From contig NZ_BMFT01000002.1 of the NCBI RefSeq assembly GCF_014639155.1, positions 620,001 through 684,000 of the forward strand: 64,000 nt of DNA, read 5' to 3'. Shown here piece after piece: positions 53,763 to 62,982 of this stretch; within the stretch, counting starts at the first letter, position 1; every line of letters begins with the position of its first letter. Both the position numbers and the translations under genes were made by a program. The DNA is from Paenibacillus segetis. GTDB taxonomy: Bacteria > Bacillota > Bacilli > Paenibacillales > Paenibacillaceae. Under the pieces are notes generated by a model. That model worked only from the letters and a program-made list of their open reading frames with translations. It did not search any database and was not told where the DNA came from.

Positions 53763-53957
53763 TGATATAATTTTATTTAGGTATCAATATAAGCAATGCA
53801 GTCGTCTCTATTTTTAGTTTTGAGGGTTAGAAAAATTTCTTGCGAAGCCGAGAGAGCTTATTCCTCCCAAATGCTTCTCAAACGTATGAATTATGATGAA
53901 ATAACGTTTCATGGATTCGTTACAGCCATTTCGAAGTCAATTTGATTTCGAGTTTAC

Positions 53958-53975
53958 ATTCGAAGGACTTCGAAT
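53958..53975. promoter_or_regulatory. Palindromic operator candidate upstream of the SNF2 gene
   Basis: ATTCGAAGGACTTCGAAT is an 8+8 perfect inverted repeat with a 2-bp centre; the half-site TTCGAAG recurs at 53930-53936. No regulator is encoded nearby. Confidence 0.4.
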
Positions 53976-54053
53976 GATATTCAAGTACTAATGTTGGTGT
54001 GAGCCAGCTATTGAACATATAGAATGATACAACCGAGGGGAATGGGTAGAAAC

Positions 54054-57000
54054 ATGGTTCCTTTTACATTGAGCGAAGTCAGGTCATTATGCGGAAGAAT
54101 CTCTTTTAAGCGAGGAGAGCAGTACGTTAAAGAGGGGCGTGTGGCTGAGCTAAACAGTGATGGGGTAGGACATTTTGAAGCCAAAGTCCGTGAGGAACAG
54201 CATTATCATGTAAAGGTTGATGTGAATAGATCGGGCACGCTCAAAGCGAAATGTGATTGTCCAGCAAACGCATCTTATTATGGATATTGTAAGCATATAG
54301 CGGCGGTACTGATCGCAATCCATCAGGTTCATGGGGGGCAGGGAGCCCGAAAGGGAATTGTTATCCCATTGTCTCCCCTGTGGGGAGATGTTCCTATTCA
54401 AACGTCTCTGACCGATGAAAAGATAAATTCCCCAGCACAAGGACAAGGACGGAGTTTCACCTCATACAGAGGAGATGACCTAGTATCTAGCAGTCTGATT
54501 TCACTATTTCAGCTTCAACGCCAATCAGGTGTAACCAATGATCCAGTTAATGAAGCTCTAATAGGTTCTTTTAAGCCCCAAAAGGAACTACTCCAAGTTG
54601 AATTCACGATCAAATGCGTCAATAACTATAGGCAAATGCGTGAATCAAAGTTTGTCTTGGAAATGAAAGTAGGAGGAAAACGACTATATGTCGTAAATGA
54701 CATCGGTGAGTTTTTAAGTCGCATTGATGCGGGTGAACCGCATTCTTTTACCAAGCTATTCACATATGATCCTAGTTTACATGCATTCAGTCCAGGAGAT
54801 CACGAACTGATCAAGAAGCTGATCGATATCCATAATAGTGAATTTGCTTATCGAGAAACGGGTCTTGTTACCTCAGGCTTAGGTCATCATGAGTCCCGTT
54901 CAAAAGGAAACAAGCGCCAATTAACCCTACCTCCACTTGTATGGAGGGAGATCATTCCACTTCTCATTCAGCCCGACCGAAATGTACTTATTGAGCAGGA
55001 TAATGGTGCTACTCATTCATTTGTAGTAGAGGACGGGGCGGCGCTTCCGGTTACTTTTGCTATTAGCAAAGAGGAAGAAACGGAGATCTACCGGATGGAT
55101 GTTGAGGGATTGCACGATTGTATAATAATGCCCTACTACGGATGTGTGGTGGTGGATAGCAGAGTCATTATGCTAGGTGAATCCGAGGTGCGAACTGTAG
55201 GAGAGCTATGGAAGTTGCTACACAACAAGGGAGATAAGCCGCTGCATATCTCTAGCCTCCAAATGGACTCTTTTATAGAGCATGTCGTACCTGGTCTACG
55301 TCGTCTGGGAAAAGTAAATTTAGACCAACAAATCGCTGGCCGGATCGTTGAAGCAGGACTTCGTGCAAAATTGTTCTTGGATCAAGATGGGGGTGTACTG
55401 CGTGGTACATTGGAATTTCATTATGATGAGATTAAAATTCAGCCACTATCATCTCGGAATGTGAATCAAGACTTTATTATGGAATCCCCTTCCTCATCCC
55501 CCGGGGATATCATCGTGATTCGGGATAGACAACGTGAATCAATGATTTTAGAGATGATTGAACACTCGGCCTTTCGAATAAGTGAAGATGAATTGATAGC
55601 TGAGGATGAAGATGAGCTGTACGAAGTACTATTCAATCTACTTCCGAAACTGGAGCATATTGCCGAAGTGTATGTCACGCCAGCTATTAAACGAATGGTC
55701 CATAGTGGAAATCACCCACCTAAAATAAAAGTAGATACGGACAACTCTATGAATTGGTTAGAGGTTTCTTTCGAAATGGATGCGATGAGTGAGGAAGAAC
55801 TACAGGAGATATTACGTAGCGTTATTGAAAAAAAGAAATATTATCGATTACCCGAAGGTGCATTTCTATCGTTGGAGGATGCAGAATTTCAGGTGTTCGA
55901 ACGATTATATCGTGATCTAGGAATGAAAAAAAGCGACATCAAGGGGGGGATGATTTCACTCCCGCTGTCCCGGGGACCACAGTTGCAAGACAGGAATGAA
56001 GAAAGTTTAAAGGGGATTCAGTGGGGCAGATCCCTACGTCGCCTGTTGGACCATCTTAAGGACCCGAGCGCAATGGACTTTGAAGTGCCGACAACACTTT
56101 CATCTGTACTGCGGGAGTATCAGGTGAGCGGATTTAGATGGATGAAGATGCTTGCTCATTATGGGTTTGGAGGTATTCTTGCTGATGATATGGGCCTTGG
56201 TAAAACATTGCAGAGTATCGCCTACATCGTCTCTGAACACGAAAGGGATGGAATCATCGCTGGCGAGCGACATCCTGTACTTATTGTCGCACCGGCATCA
56301 CTGGTCTATAACTGGGAAAGTGAGTTTCATAGGTTCGCTCCACAGCTGCGGGTGAAGGTGGCTGCAGGGGATAAACAGGAACGCAGCGACATTCTGAATG
56401 AAGTAGACCAGGTGGATGTCATTGTAACGACTTATCCATCACTGCGTCGTGATATTGAATCGTATCAGGAGATCACATTTAATTCGCTGATTTTGGATGA
56501 GGCGCAATATATCAAGAATCATGCTTCGCAGACAGCGCAGGTTGTGAAGCAGATTTCGGCAGCCCACCGGTTTGCACTTACGGGTACGCCAATTGAGAAC
56601 TCGTTAGAGGAATTGTGGTCGATCTTTGATGCGGTATTTCCTGACTTGTTCGGAGGTCGGAAGGCGTTTATGGATTTGCCGCGGGATAAGGTTGCGCAGA
56701 AGGCTCGTCCCTTCATTCTAAGAAGATTGAAGAAGGATGTGCTCAGGGAACTCCCCGACAAAATCGAGACGGTGCTGCAATCTGAGTTACACTTGGAACA
56801 AAAGCAACTCTACAGTGCTTATTTGACCAAGCTGCAGGAGGAAACAGCGAAAGAGCTGGAAGAGGGTAGCTTTCAGAAAAGTCGGATCAAAATATTAGCG
56901 GGCATTACCAGGCTGCGGCAGTTATGCTGTCATCCTGCTTTGTTTATAGATCCTTTCTCAGGTTCCTCTGGTAAACTGGAGCAGTTGCTAGATGTGGTAG

Positions 57001-57491
57001 ATGAAGCGCTGGAAAGTGGTAAGCGGATGCTAATATTCTCGCAGTTTACAGGTATGTTAAAGCTGATCCGTGAGGAGCTTGCTCAGCGCAAGGTAGAATT
57101 ATTTTATCTCGATGGAGCCACTCCTTCTAGAGAACGTATAGAGTTGTGTTCCCGGTTCAATCAGGGGGAGAATCAGGTGTTCTTGATTTCGCTCAAAGCT
57201 GGAGGAACCGGATTGAATTTGACAGGAGCAGACACGGTTATTTTGTATGATCTATGGTGGAACCCAGCGGTAGAGGAACAGGCAACTGGCAGAGCTCATA
57301 GACTGGGACAAAAGCAAGTTGTCCAAGTCATTCGGTTGGTATCCAAAGGCACCATTGAAGAGAAAATTTTGGAGCTTCAGGAACGTAAGCGAGATTTGAT
57401 CCAAGAAGTTATATCGTCAGAACCGGAGCATGCAAGGGGAGCGGCAACTTCCTTGACAGAAGAAGAAATTCGCGGATTACTCATGATTTGA
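54054..57491 (+). CDS. SWIM zinc-finger SNF2/RapA-type helicase
   Basis: The product (about 1145 residues) starts with a SWIM finger (CDCPANASYYGYCKHIAAVLIA), followed by a long bacterial SNF2-associated region and a C-terminal SWI2/SNF2 motor. The motor shows LREYQVSGFRWMKML, DDMGLGKTLQSIAY (Walker A), LILDEAQYIKN (DEAQ), LTGTPIENSLEELWSIFD, IFSQFTGMLKLIREEL, SLKAGGTGLNLTGAD and GRAHRLGQK. It is an ATP-driven DNA translocase of unknown bacterial role. ATG 54054 has GGGTAG upstream; ATG 54024 and 54042 are possible. The coding end forms one arm of a terminator hairpin. Confidence 0.9.
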   Translation: MVPFTLSEVRSLCGRISFKRGEQYVKEGRVAELNSDGVGHFEAKVREEQHYHVKVDVNRSGTLKAKCDCPANASYYGYCKHIAAVLIAIHQVHGGQGARKGIVIPLSPLWGDVPIQTSLTDEKINSPAQGQGRSFTSYRGDDLVSSSLISLFQLQRQSGVTNDPVNEALIGSFKPQKELLQVEFTIKCVNNYRQMRESKFVLEMKVGGKRLYVVNDIGEFLSRIDAGEPHSFTKLFTYDPSLHAFSPGDHELIKKLIDIHNSEFAYRETGLVTSGLGHHESRSKGNKRQLTLPPLVWREIIPLLIQPDRNVLIEQDNGATHSFVVEDGAALPVTFAISKEEETEIYRMDVEGLHDCIIMPYYGCVVVDSRVIMLGESEVRTVGELWKLLHNKGDKPLHISSLQMDSFIEHVVPGLRRLGKVNLDQQIAGRIVEAGLRAKLFLDQDGGVLRGTLEFHYDEIKIQPLSSRNVNQDFIMESPSSSPGDIIVIRDRQRESMILEMIEHSAFRISEDELIAEDEDELYEVLFNLLPKLEHIAEVYVTPAIKRMVHSGNHPPKIKVDTDNSMNWLEVSFEMDAMSEEELQEILRSVIEKKKYYRLPEGAFLSLEDAEFQVFERLYRDLGMKKSDIKGGMISLPLSRGPQLQDRNEESLKGIQWGRSLRRLLDHLKDPSAMDFEVPTTLSSVLREYQVSGFRWMKMLAHYGFGGILADDMGLGKTLQSIAYIVSEHERDGIIAGERHPVLIVAPASLVYNWESEFHRFAPQLRVKVAAGDKQERSDILNEVDQVDVIVTTYPSLRRDIESYQEITFNSLILDEAQYIKNHASQTAQVVKQISAAHRFALTGTPIENSLEELWSIFDAVFPDLFGGRKAFMDLPRDKVAQKARPFILRRLKKDVLRELPDKIETVLQSELHLEQKQLYSAYLTKLQEETAKELEEGSFQKSRIKILAGITRLRQLCCHPALFIDPFSGSSGKLEQLLDVVDEALESGKRMLIFSQFTGMLKLIREELAQRKVELFYLDGATPSRERIELCSRFNQGENQVFLISLKAGGTGLNLTGADTVILYDLWWNPAVEEQATGRAHRLGQKQVVQVIRLVSKGTIEEKILELQERKRDLIQEVISSEPEHARGAATSLTEEEIRGLLMI

Positions 57492-57510
57492 GTAGTCCGC
57501 ATTTTTTGCT
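57472..57510 (+). terminator. Terminator overlapping the end of the SNF2 gene
   Basis: GCGGATTACTC (57472-57482, coding) pairs with GAGTAGTCCGC (57490-57500) and is followed by ATTTTTTG. The stop codon lies within the hairpin. Confidence 0.75.
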
Positions 57511-57699
57511 TTTCTGATGGTGTGATGCAACGCTGTAATCTGCTAATCTGTTTATTAACTTTCTGTGAAGAGATGCAATTTATAGATGATAATTTATATT
57601 TATCAGTAATAAAGAAATCAGTTATATGGTAAAATGAAAGCGTAATCATTAGTAGCCAATATCAGTTGATGCAGGCATATTATTAGGAGGGTGAATAAG

Positions 57700-57891
57700 A
57701 TGATTGATGGTTTTCTCGAAATGCAAACGCTAGTTTCACGGGTTCAAGGTCAGCTGGAGATCAGAGGCGATGAGGAGTATCGCAAGCTCGAATACGGCAC
57801 AGAACGCATGCTGCATACACCAGAACTAGATCTGCGTATTTGCAAAGAAGAGCCTTCTCATCTATTCCCGTTTCGTAGATTTTGGAACTAG
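57700..57891 (+). CDS. Small protein of unknown function
   Basis: The 63-residue product is soluble and charged, with MIDGFLEMQTLVSRVQGQLE and a C-terminal PSHLFPFRRFWN. I do not recognise it. AGGAGG lies 9 nt before ATG 57700; GTG 57691 overlaps that site. It has its own terminator and stands between the SNF2 gene and galU. The good ribosome site and terminator support a real gene. Confidence 0.65.
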   Translation: MIDGFLEMQTLVSRVQGQLEIRGDEEYRKLEYGTERMLHTPELDLRICKEEPSHLFPFRRFWN

Positions 57892-57928
57892 ATTTTGGAC
57901 TAATGGTACAATAACGTAGTATATCTAT

Positions 57929-57972
57929 GGCTTCTTTTCCGAAAGTAAATTTCGGAGAGGGGAGCCTTTTTT
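57929..57972 (+). terminator. Terminator after the small gene
   Basis: GGCTTC..TTCCGAA pairs with TTTCGGA..GGAGCC, followed by TTTTTTATT. Confidence 0.75.
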
Positions 57973-58046
57973 ATTGTTTACTAATCTTCTAAGGAATTAT
58001 GATATAATGGTTATATCTGGATTATATGGATAAGGGAGATGCGCGC

Positions 58047-58949
58047 ATGAAGATTCGTAAAGCCATTATTCCGGCCGCAGGGTTGGGTACGCGTTTCCTA
58101 CCCGCGACCAAAGCAATGCCGAAGGAAATGTTACCGATTGTGGACAAGCCAACCATACAATACATCGTGGAAGAAGCGGTAGCATCCGGTATTGAAGACA
58201 TTATAATTGTTACAGGTAAGGGTAAGCGCGCCATCGAGGATCACTTTGATAACTCCTTTGAGTTGGAATACAATCTCAATGAGAAGGGCAAGTGGAAGCT
58301 GCTTGAAGAGGTTCGTAAATCATCGGAAATGGCGGATATCCATTACATCCGGCAGAAGGAACCGAAAGGCCTTGGACATGCCATCTGGTGTGCTCGGAAA
58401 TTCATTGGTGATGAACCATTTGCTGTGTTACTAGGCGATGATATCGTAGAATCCGAAGAGCCTTGTCTGAAGCAAATGATCGATGTGTATGACGAACAGC
58501 AAGCGTCGGTTGTAGGTGTTCAACCTGTACCTTGGAACGAAGTATCTCGTTACGGTATTGTGGATGGGATGGAGATTAGGGACCGAGTTTATTTGGCCAA
58601 TCAATTAGTTGAGAAGCCAGCAGTAGACAAATCGCCTTCAAATCTTGCTATCATGGGTAGATATATTTTAACTCCGGCTATATTCGGTATACTTGAGGAA
58701 CAGCGTGCAGGTGTGCATGGTGAGATCCAACTAACGGATGCGATCTCCCGTCTGAGAGAGACGCAGCGGATTATTGCCTATAACTTCTCAGGACTCCGAC
58801 ATGATGTTGGGGAAAAGCTCGGATTCATAGAAACAAGCATTCATTATGCGCTGCAGAATAGTGAGCTAAGGGATCAGTTGCTAGAATACATGACACGGAT
58901 TGTTGAGAGTGAACAACATAAGGAGCACAAAAAAACGACCTCTCGGTGA
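58047..58949 (+). CDS. galU: UTP-glucose-1-phosphate uridylyltransferase
   Basis: The 300-residue protein opens with the GalU signature [20 protein letters not shown] and continues with [36 protein letters not shown] and GEIQLTDAI. It makes UDP-glucose from UTP and glucose 1-phosphate for wall polymers and glycolipids; the B. subtilis name is gtaB. ATG 58047 follows AAGGGAGATGCGCGC; ATG 58026 has no site. The last codons (Lys-Thr-Thr-Ser-Arg) form the left arm of a terminator. It precedes rfbCBD by 220 bp. Confidence 0.95.
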   Translation: MKIRKAIIPAAGLGTRFLPATKAMPKEMLPIVDKPTIQYIVEEAVASGIEDIIIVTGKGKRAIEDHFDNSFELEYNLNEKGKWKLLEEVRKSSEMADIHYIRQKEPKGLGHAIWCARKFIGDEPFAVLLGDDIVESEEPCLKQMIDVYDEQQASVVGVQPVPWNEVSRYGIVDGMEIRDRVYLANQLVEKPAVDKSPSNLAIMGRYILTPAIFGILEEQRAGVHGEIQLTDAISRLRETQRIIAYNFSGLRHDVGEKLGFIETSIHYALQNSELRDQLLEYMTRIVESEQHKEHKKTTSR

Positions 58950-58964
58950 GAGGTCGTTTTTTTG
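58930..58964. terminator. Terminator overlapping the end of galU
   Basis: AAAAAACGACCTCTC and GAGAGGTCGTTTTTT are perfect 15-bp complements with a 3-nt loop that contains the stop region; the A-tract makes it bidirectional. Confidence 0.85.
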
Positions 58965-59169
58965 TGTGTGGTTATTGTAATTCAGTTCTTTTTGACCCTC
59001 CTATCAATATTAAATAACTTATATCTTCATATCGTATTCTTCTTTGTCGGGGCGAAGTGTAAATCACTGAGGTTGAAGAATGCATATATTGAATGAGGAG
59101 AGCTTACTTGATTTCATGTTGATCGATGAATAGTTCAGTTGGCTCCAGATAAAATGGGGAGGATTTGAA

Positions 59170-59718
59170 GTGAAGTTAACTCCTTTAAAGTTAGAGGGCG
59201 CTAGTTTATTGGAGCCAATAACTCATGGTGATCACCGGGGCTATTTTATGGAGAGTTATAATGAAGAAGTTCTGAAACAACTCGGAATTCACTACAATTT
59301 TATTCAGGATAATCAATCTCTGTCCGCCGAAGCTGGTATATTACGTGGCTTACATTATCAATTGAATCCCAAAGCCCAAACAAAGTTAATTAGGGTACTT
59401 TCAGGTTCTATTTATGATGTAATTTTGGATATTCGCCATAGTTCACGAACCTTTGGTCATTGGGTTGGGGTCATTCTCAGCGAACATAACAAACGTCAAT
59501 TATTAGTGCCACAAGGTTTTGCCCACGGATTTTGCACCCTCGTGCCCAATACACAGGTTTTTTACAAAGTTGACGAATACTATTCTCCTGAGCATGACCG
59601 AGGTATATTATGGAGTGATCCATCCTTAAAAATTGATTGGCCAGTTAGTGATCCTGTACTGTCAGATAAAGATAAATGTTATCCGACACTTGAGCAAGCA
59701 GAATTGAATTTTGACTAG
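59170..59718 (+). CDS. rfbC: dTDP-4-dehydrorhamnose 3,5-epimerase
   Basis: The 182-residue RmlC cupin has EPITHGDHRGYFMESYNEE, FIQDNQSLSAEAGILRGLHYQ with the catalytic His region, LIRVLSGSIYDVILDIRHSS, and VPQGFAHGFCTL. It epimerises dTDP-4-keto-6-deoxyglucose on the way to dTDP-rhamnose. GTG 59170 follows GGGGAGG. First of three co-directional rhamnose genes, 17 bp before rfbB. Confidence 0.95.
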   Translation: MKLTPLKLEGASLLEPITHGDHRGYFMESYNEEVLKQLGIHYNFIQDNQSLSAEAGILRGLHYQLNPKAQTKLIRVLSGSIYDVILDIRHSSRTFGHWVGVILSEHNKRQLLVPQGFAHGFCTLVPNTQVFYKVDEYYSPEHDRGILWSDPSLKIDWPVSDPVLSDKDKCYPTLEQAELNFD

Positions 59719-59735
59719 GAGGTGCTTCTAATACT

Positions 59736-60758
59736 ATGAAACTGCTTGTTACGGGTGGTGCCGGATTTATCGGTAGCAATTTCGTGCTATATATGTTGAA
59801 GCAACATCCAGATTATCAAATTGTTAACGTGGATGCTCTTACCTATGCAGGTAATCTAGAAAATTTAAAATCGATTAAGCATGAATCGAATTATACCTTT
59901 GTCAAAGCAGATATTACAGACGCGAATGCAATAGAAGAGTTGTTTATCCAAGGTGTTGATGTTGTCGTTAACTTTGCAGCTGAGTCGCATGTCGATCGAA
60001 GCATTCTGGATCCGGAAGTGTTCGTGAAGACGAATGTGCTTGGAACACAGGTGCTATTAGATGCTTCGCGGAGACATAAAGTGGGTAAATTTCTACAGGT
60101 ATCAACGGATGAGGTATATGGGACATTGGGGCAGACAGGATTATTTTCAGAGCAAACTCCGCTTGCACCTAATAGCCCTTATTCAGCCAGCAAAGCCGGG
60201 GGGGATTTAATGGTCCGTGCTTACCACGAGACGTTTGGTCTTCCGGTGAATATTACACGTTGCTCAAATAACTATGGCCCGTATCAATTTCCAGAGAAGC
60301 TTATTCCTCTGATGATTTCTAAGGCTTTGGGTGATGAACCTCTACCAGTGTATGGTGATGGTTTAAATATTCGTGATTGGTTATATGTAGAAGACCATTG
60401 CCATGCAATTGATCTCGTTATTCATCAAGGCAGAAATGGCGAGGTGTATAACATTGGCGGAAACAATGAACGGACTAACATCCACATTGTGCAGGCAATT
60501 TTAGAGGAGCTGGGGAAACCGCAATCTCTCATTACCTACGTCCCTGATCGTCTAGGTCATGACCGACGGTATGGTATTGATCCTTCTAAGGTAATGGACG
60601 AACTTGGGTGGAAACCGAAGTATTCTTTTGAGATAGGAATTAAGGAGACGATTTCTTGGTTTTTGGAACATCAAGATTGGTGGATGCGAATCCAAACAGG
60701 AGAATATAAGGAGTACAATTCGAAGCAATATAGCGGGTGCCCAGGGGATCACTCATGA
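59736..60758 (+). CDS. rfbB: dTDP-glucose 4,6-dehydratase
   Basis: The 340-residue SDR has LVTGGAGFIGSNFVLYML, VDALTYAGNLENL, FAAESHVDRSI, STDEVYG, NSPYSASKAGGDLMVRAYHETF with Tyr/Lys, and NNYGPYQFPEKLIPL. It converts dTDP-glucose to the 4-keto-6-deoxy sugar. TAGGAGG lies about 12 nt before the ATG. Overlaps rfbD by 4 bp. Confidence 0.96.
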   Translation: MKLLVTGGAGFIGSNFVLYMLKQHPDYQIVNVDALTYAGNLENLKSIKHESNYTFVKADITDANAIEELFIQGVDVVVNFAAESHVDRSILDPEVFVKTNVLGTQVLLDASRRHKVGKFLQVSTDEVYGTLGQTGLFSEQTPLAPNSPYSASKAGGDLMVRAYHETFGLPVNITRCSNNYGPYQFPEKLIPLMISKALGDEPLPVYGDGLNIRDWLYVEDHCHAIDLVIHQGRNGEVYNIGGNNERTNIHIVQAILEELGKPQSLITYVPDRLGHDRRYGIDPSKVMDELGWKPKYSFEIGIKETISWFLEHQDWWMRIQTGEYKEYNSKQYSGCPGDHS

Positions 60759-61630
60759 GAGTTCTTGTAACTGGAGCTACGGGACAACTTGGTCAAGATA
60801 TGGTAAAGATATTGAATGATGCCAACCATGAGGTAATGGCCAGTGATAGAGGCTCGCTTGATATTACAGAGATCGAAGCATGTATGAAATTCCTAGGTGA
60901 ATTTCAACCAGATGTCGTTATTCATTGCGCTGCGTACACGGCTGTGGACAATGCGGAGAATGAACCCGATATAGCATATACAGTGAATACAGGTGGCACG
61001 AGAAATATGGTACTCGCTTCAGAAGAGGTAGGGGCCAAGTTTTGTTACATTAGCACTGATTATGTGTTTGATGGTATGTCGACTAAAGCCTATCAGGAAT
61101 ATGATAATACGAATCCACAAAGTGTATACGGTAAGTCTAAGCGGGCCGGAGAAATTCTGGTTCAGAGTTTGTCTTCTTCCTATTTCATTGTACGAACATC
61201 GTGGGTATATGGACTACATGGACATAACTTTGTTCAAACTATGTTGGATTTAGGATTAAAAAAACCGGTAATTAAGGTTGTGAATGATCAAAAAGGTTCA
61301 CCGACCTATACGATCGATCTTGCTGAATTCCTTCTCGAATTGATACAAACTACGAATTACGGCATTTATCATGCCTCTAATATAGGAGAATGTACATGGT
61401 ATGAATTTGCTCAAGCCATTTTTAGCGAAGCAAGAGGTATTCTAAATATAGATTATTCTGTATGTATAGAACCGTGTACTACAGAGGATTTTCCCCGTAT
61501 AGCTCCGCGACCTCGCAATTCGGTTATGGATCATATGGGGATTCGTACCAATGGTCTTCGTGATCTACGTCCGTGGAGAGATGGGTTAAGGGGTTTCCTA
61601 CAGGAGTTGGCAGCAAGTCAGCAGCTATGA
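60755..61630 (+). CDS. rfbD: dTDP-4-dehydrorhamnose reductase
   Basis: The 291-residue SDR has LVTGATGQLGQDMVKIL, DVVIHCAAYTAVDNAENEPD, YISTDYVFDG, PQSVYGKSKRAGE with the YxxxK pair, VRTSWVYG and PRPRNSVMD. It makes dTDP-L-rhamnose. ATG 60755 overlaps the rfbB stop (ATGA) with AGGGGAT upstream. rfbA, needed to make dTDP-glucose, is not in the window. A GC-rich inverted repeat (61671-61701) follows but lacks a T-run. Confidence 0.95.
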   Translation: MRVLVTGATGQLGQDMVKILNDANHEVMASDRGSLDITEIEACMKFLGEFQPDVVIHCAAYTAVDNAENEPDIAYTVNTGGTRNMVLASEEVGAKFCYISTDYVFDGMSTKAYQEYDNTNPQSVYGKSKRAGEILVQSLSSSYFIVRTSWVYGLHGHNFVQTMLDLGLKKPVIKVVNDQKGSPTYTIDLAEFLLELIQTTNYGIYHASNIGECTWYEFAQAIFSEARGILNIDYSVCIEPCTTEDFPRIAPRPRNSVMDHMGIRTNGLRDLRPWRDGLRGFLQELAASQQL

Positions 61631-61932
61631 AGCTGGATTGTTGTGGCTTATCAAATGGAATATAACACTTCGGCAGGTAGATTAAATTATTGCTCCTGCC
61701 GGAGAATATTTGCATCTTATTACTTGTATTTCCCTCATGTGGACAAGTTGGTTGAGATAACGTCCATTCGATGTGTATGGGGAGGGGTCAGCTGAACATT
61801 AGCTTTTGGTCTTATGCTATAATGTCATAGATTAAGATTCTTCCAAGTGAATCTACTACATAACTGAAGTAGTTTCTCTATATTCTTCTTCGTCATTAAA
61901 TATATTAATACACAAAGGAATGTACAACCTTC
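61631..61932. other. Intergenic region between rfbD and the phosphodiesterase gene
   Basis: It contains the inverted repeat CGGCAGG (61671-61677) with CCTGCCG (61695-61701), and an extended -10 TGCTATAAT at 61815-61823 that may drive the next gene. No other gene is supported. Confidence 0.6.
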
Positions 61933-62820
61933 ATGAAAAAGAGAACTTTATACATCTCCATAGTTATTGCTCTAATTATAATATTGGTAGTTGGGGTTGC
62001 CGCCATAATGAGACCAAAGAGTAATGTTGAAGCCGAGGGTTTCAAGGCACATCGAATGGTAGCCCATGCCATGGGTGGGATTAATGGAATAGCCTATTCT
62101 AATACCTATGAAGCTTTTATTGCTAATTATGAAAAAGGGCTTCGCATTTTCGAAGTAGACCTGCTTCTGAGTACGGATAATGATCTCATTGCTCGCCATG
62201 AGTGGTCGGAGAATATGACGAAGCTACTCGGGCAACAAGATGAACTGGAGCCAGATCGACAGGGCACGATTCTTACCTCGGCTGAGTTCAAGGCGGCTAA
62301 AATCATGGGTCAATACGAACCGCTTAACTGGGGCGAAATTCTAGATCTGATGGAGTTTTATCCTGATGTGTATATTGTTACCGATACGAAACAAATTAAG
62401 ACTGAAGAGATTGATCAGATTTTTGGAGCTATAGTGGAGAGTGCCAAGGCTAAGGACCCTGTGCTGCTTGAGCGTATTGTACCGCAAATCTACAATCAGT
62501 CAATGTGGGAACAACTTCAAGGTATACATCCTTTTGAATCTATTATTTTTACGCTTTATACGGTCCATGATACGGACAAAGAAGTACTGCAGTTTGTAGA
62601 GGATAAGGGCATTACGGCAGTTACCATGTCAGAAACACGAGCCAATAAAGGACTGATCGCTTCACTGAATAAAATTGGCGTCCCTTCCTATGTTCATACC
62701 ATTAACGATACTAAGATCATGAAAAAATTTCAAAGGATGGGGGCCTATGGTTTCTACACCGATTTTCTAACCGAGGATGATGCGAAACACTCAGGATGGC
62801 TTGATTTCTTGGGCTTGTAA
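61933..62820 (+). CDS. Membrane-anchored glycerophosphodiester phosphodiesterase-like protein
   Basis: The 295-residue protein has an N-terminal membrane helix (LYISIVIALIIILVVGVAAIM) and a PI-PLC-like TIM barrel: HRMVAHAMGGINGIAYSNTYEAF (His45), IFEVDLLLS (Glu74, Asp76), LIARHEWSENM (His89), YIVTDTK. The catalytic His/Glu/Asp/His set is intact. Such enzymes hydrolyse glycerophosphodiesters or trim teichoic acid; here it faces outside the cell. AAAGGAA lies about 12 nt before the ATG. The NGIAYSNTYEAF form with its inserted residues suggests a distinct subfamily often found in surface-polymer regions. Confidence 0.8.
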   Translation: MKKRTLYISIVIALIIILVVGVAAIMRPKSNVEAEGFKAHRMVAHAMGGINGIAYSNTYEAFIANYEKGLRIFEVDLLLSTDNDLIARHEWSENMTKLLGQQDELEPDRQGTILTSAEFKAAKIMGQYEPLNWGEILDLMEFYPDVYIVTDTKQIKTEEIDQIFGAIVESAKAKDPVLLERIVPQIYNQSMWEQLQGIHPFESIIFTLYTVHDTDKEVLQFVEDKGITAVTMSETRANKGLIASLNKIGVPSYVHTINDTKIMKKFQRMGAYGFYTDFLTEDDAKHSGWLDFLGL

Positions 62821-62837
62821 CGATGTATAAAGAACCG

Positions 62838-62866
62838 AGAACCTACCGATGGTAGGTTCTTTTTAT
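62838..62866 (+). terminator. Terminator after the phosphodiesterase gene
   Basis: AGAACCTACC-GAT-GGTAGGTTCT is a perfect 10-bp stem, followed by TTTTA. Confidence 0.85.
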
Positions 62867-62982
62867 GCTGAGTTCAAAAGATAGGGAGACGATCGATGTT
62901 ATTGACCGATGGGGAAATAACCTATATTATAATTATATCAAATTACTAAATTTGGATAGTATGGTGGAAGGTGGGTTTGGCT

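Larger units (their letters stand above)
53687..54053. other. Intergenic region before the SNF2 helicase gene
   Basis: After the U32 terminator there is AT-rich DNA without a supported gene. Near its right end lie repeated TTCGAAG boxes: TTTCGAAG at 53929-53936 and the palindrome ATTCGAAGGACTTCGAAT at 53958-53975. Confidence 0.6.

Noticed and set aside
54024..54053. Upstream ATG 54024 as start of the SNF2 gene.
   Set aside because: No ribosome site precedes it, though it cannot be fully excluded.
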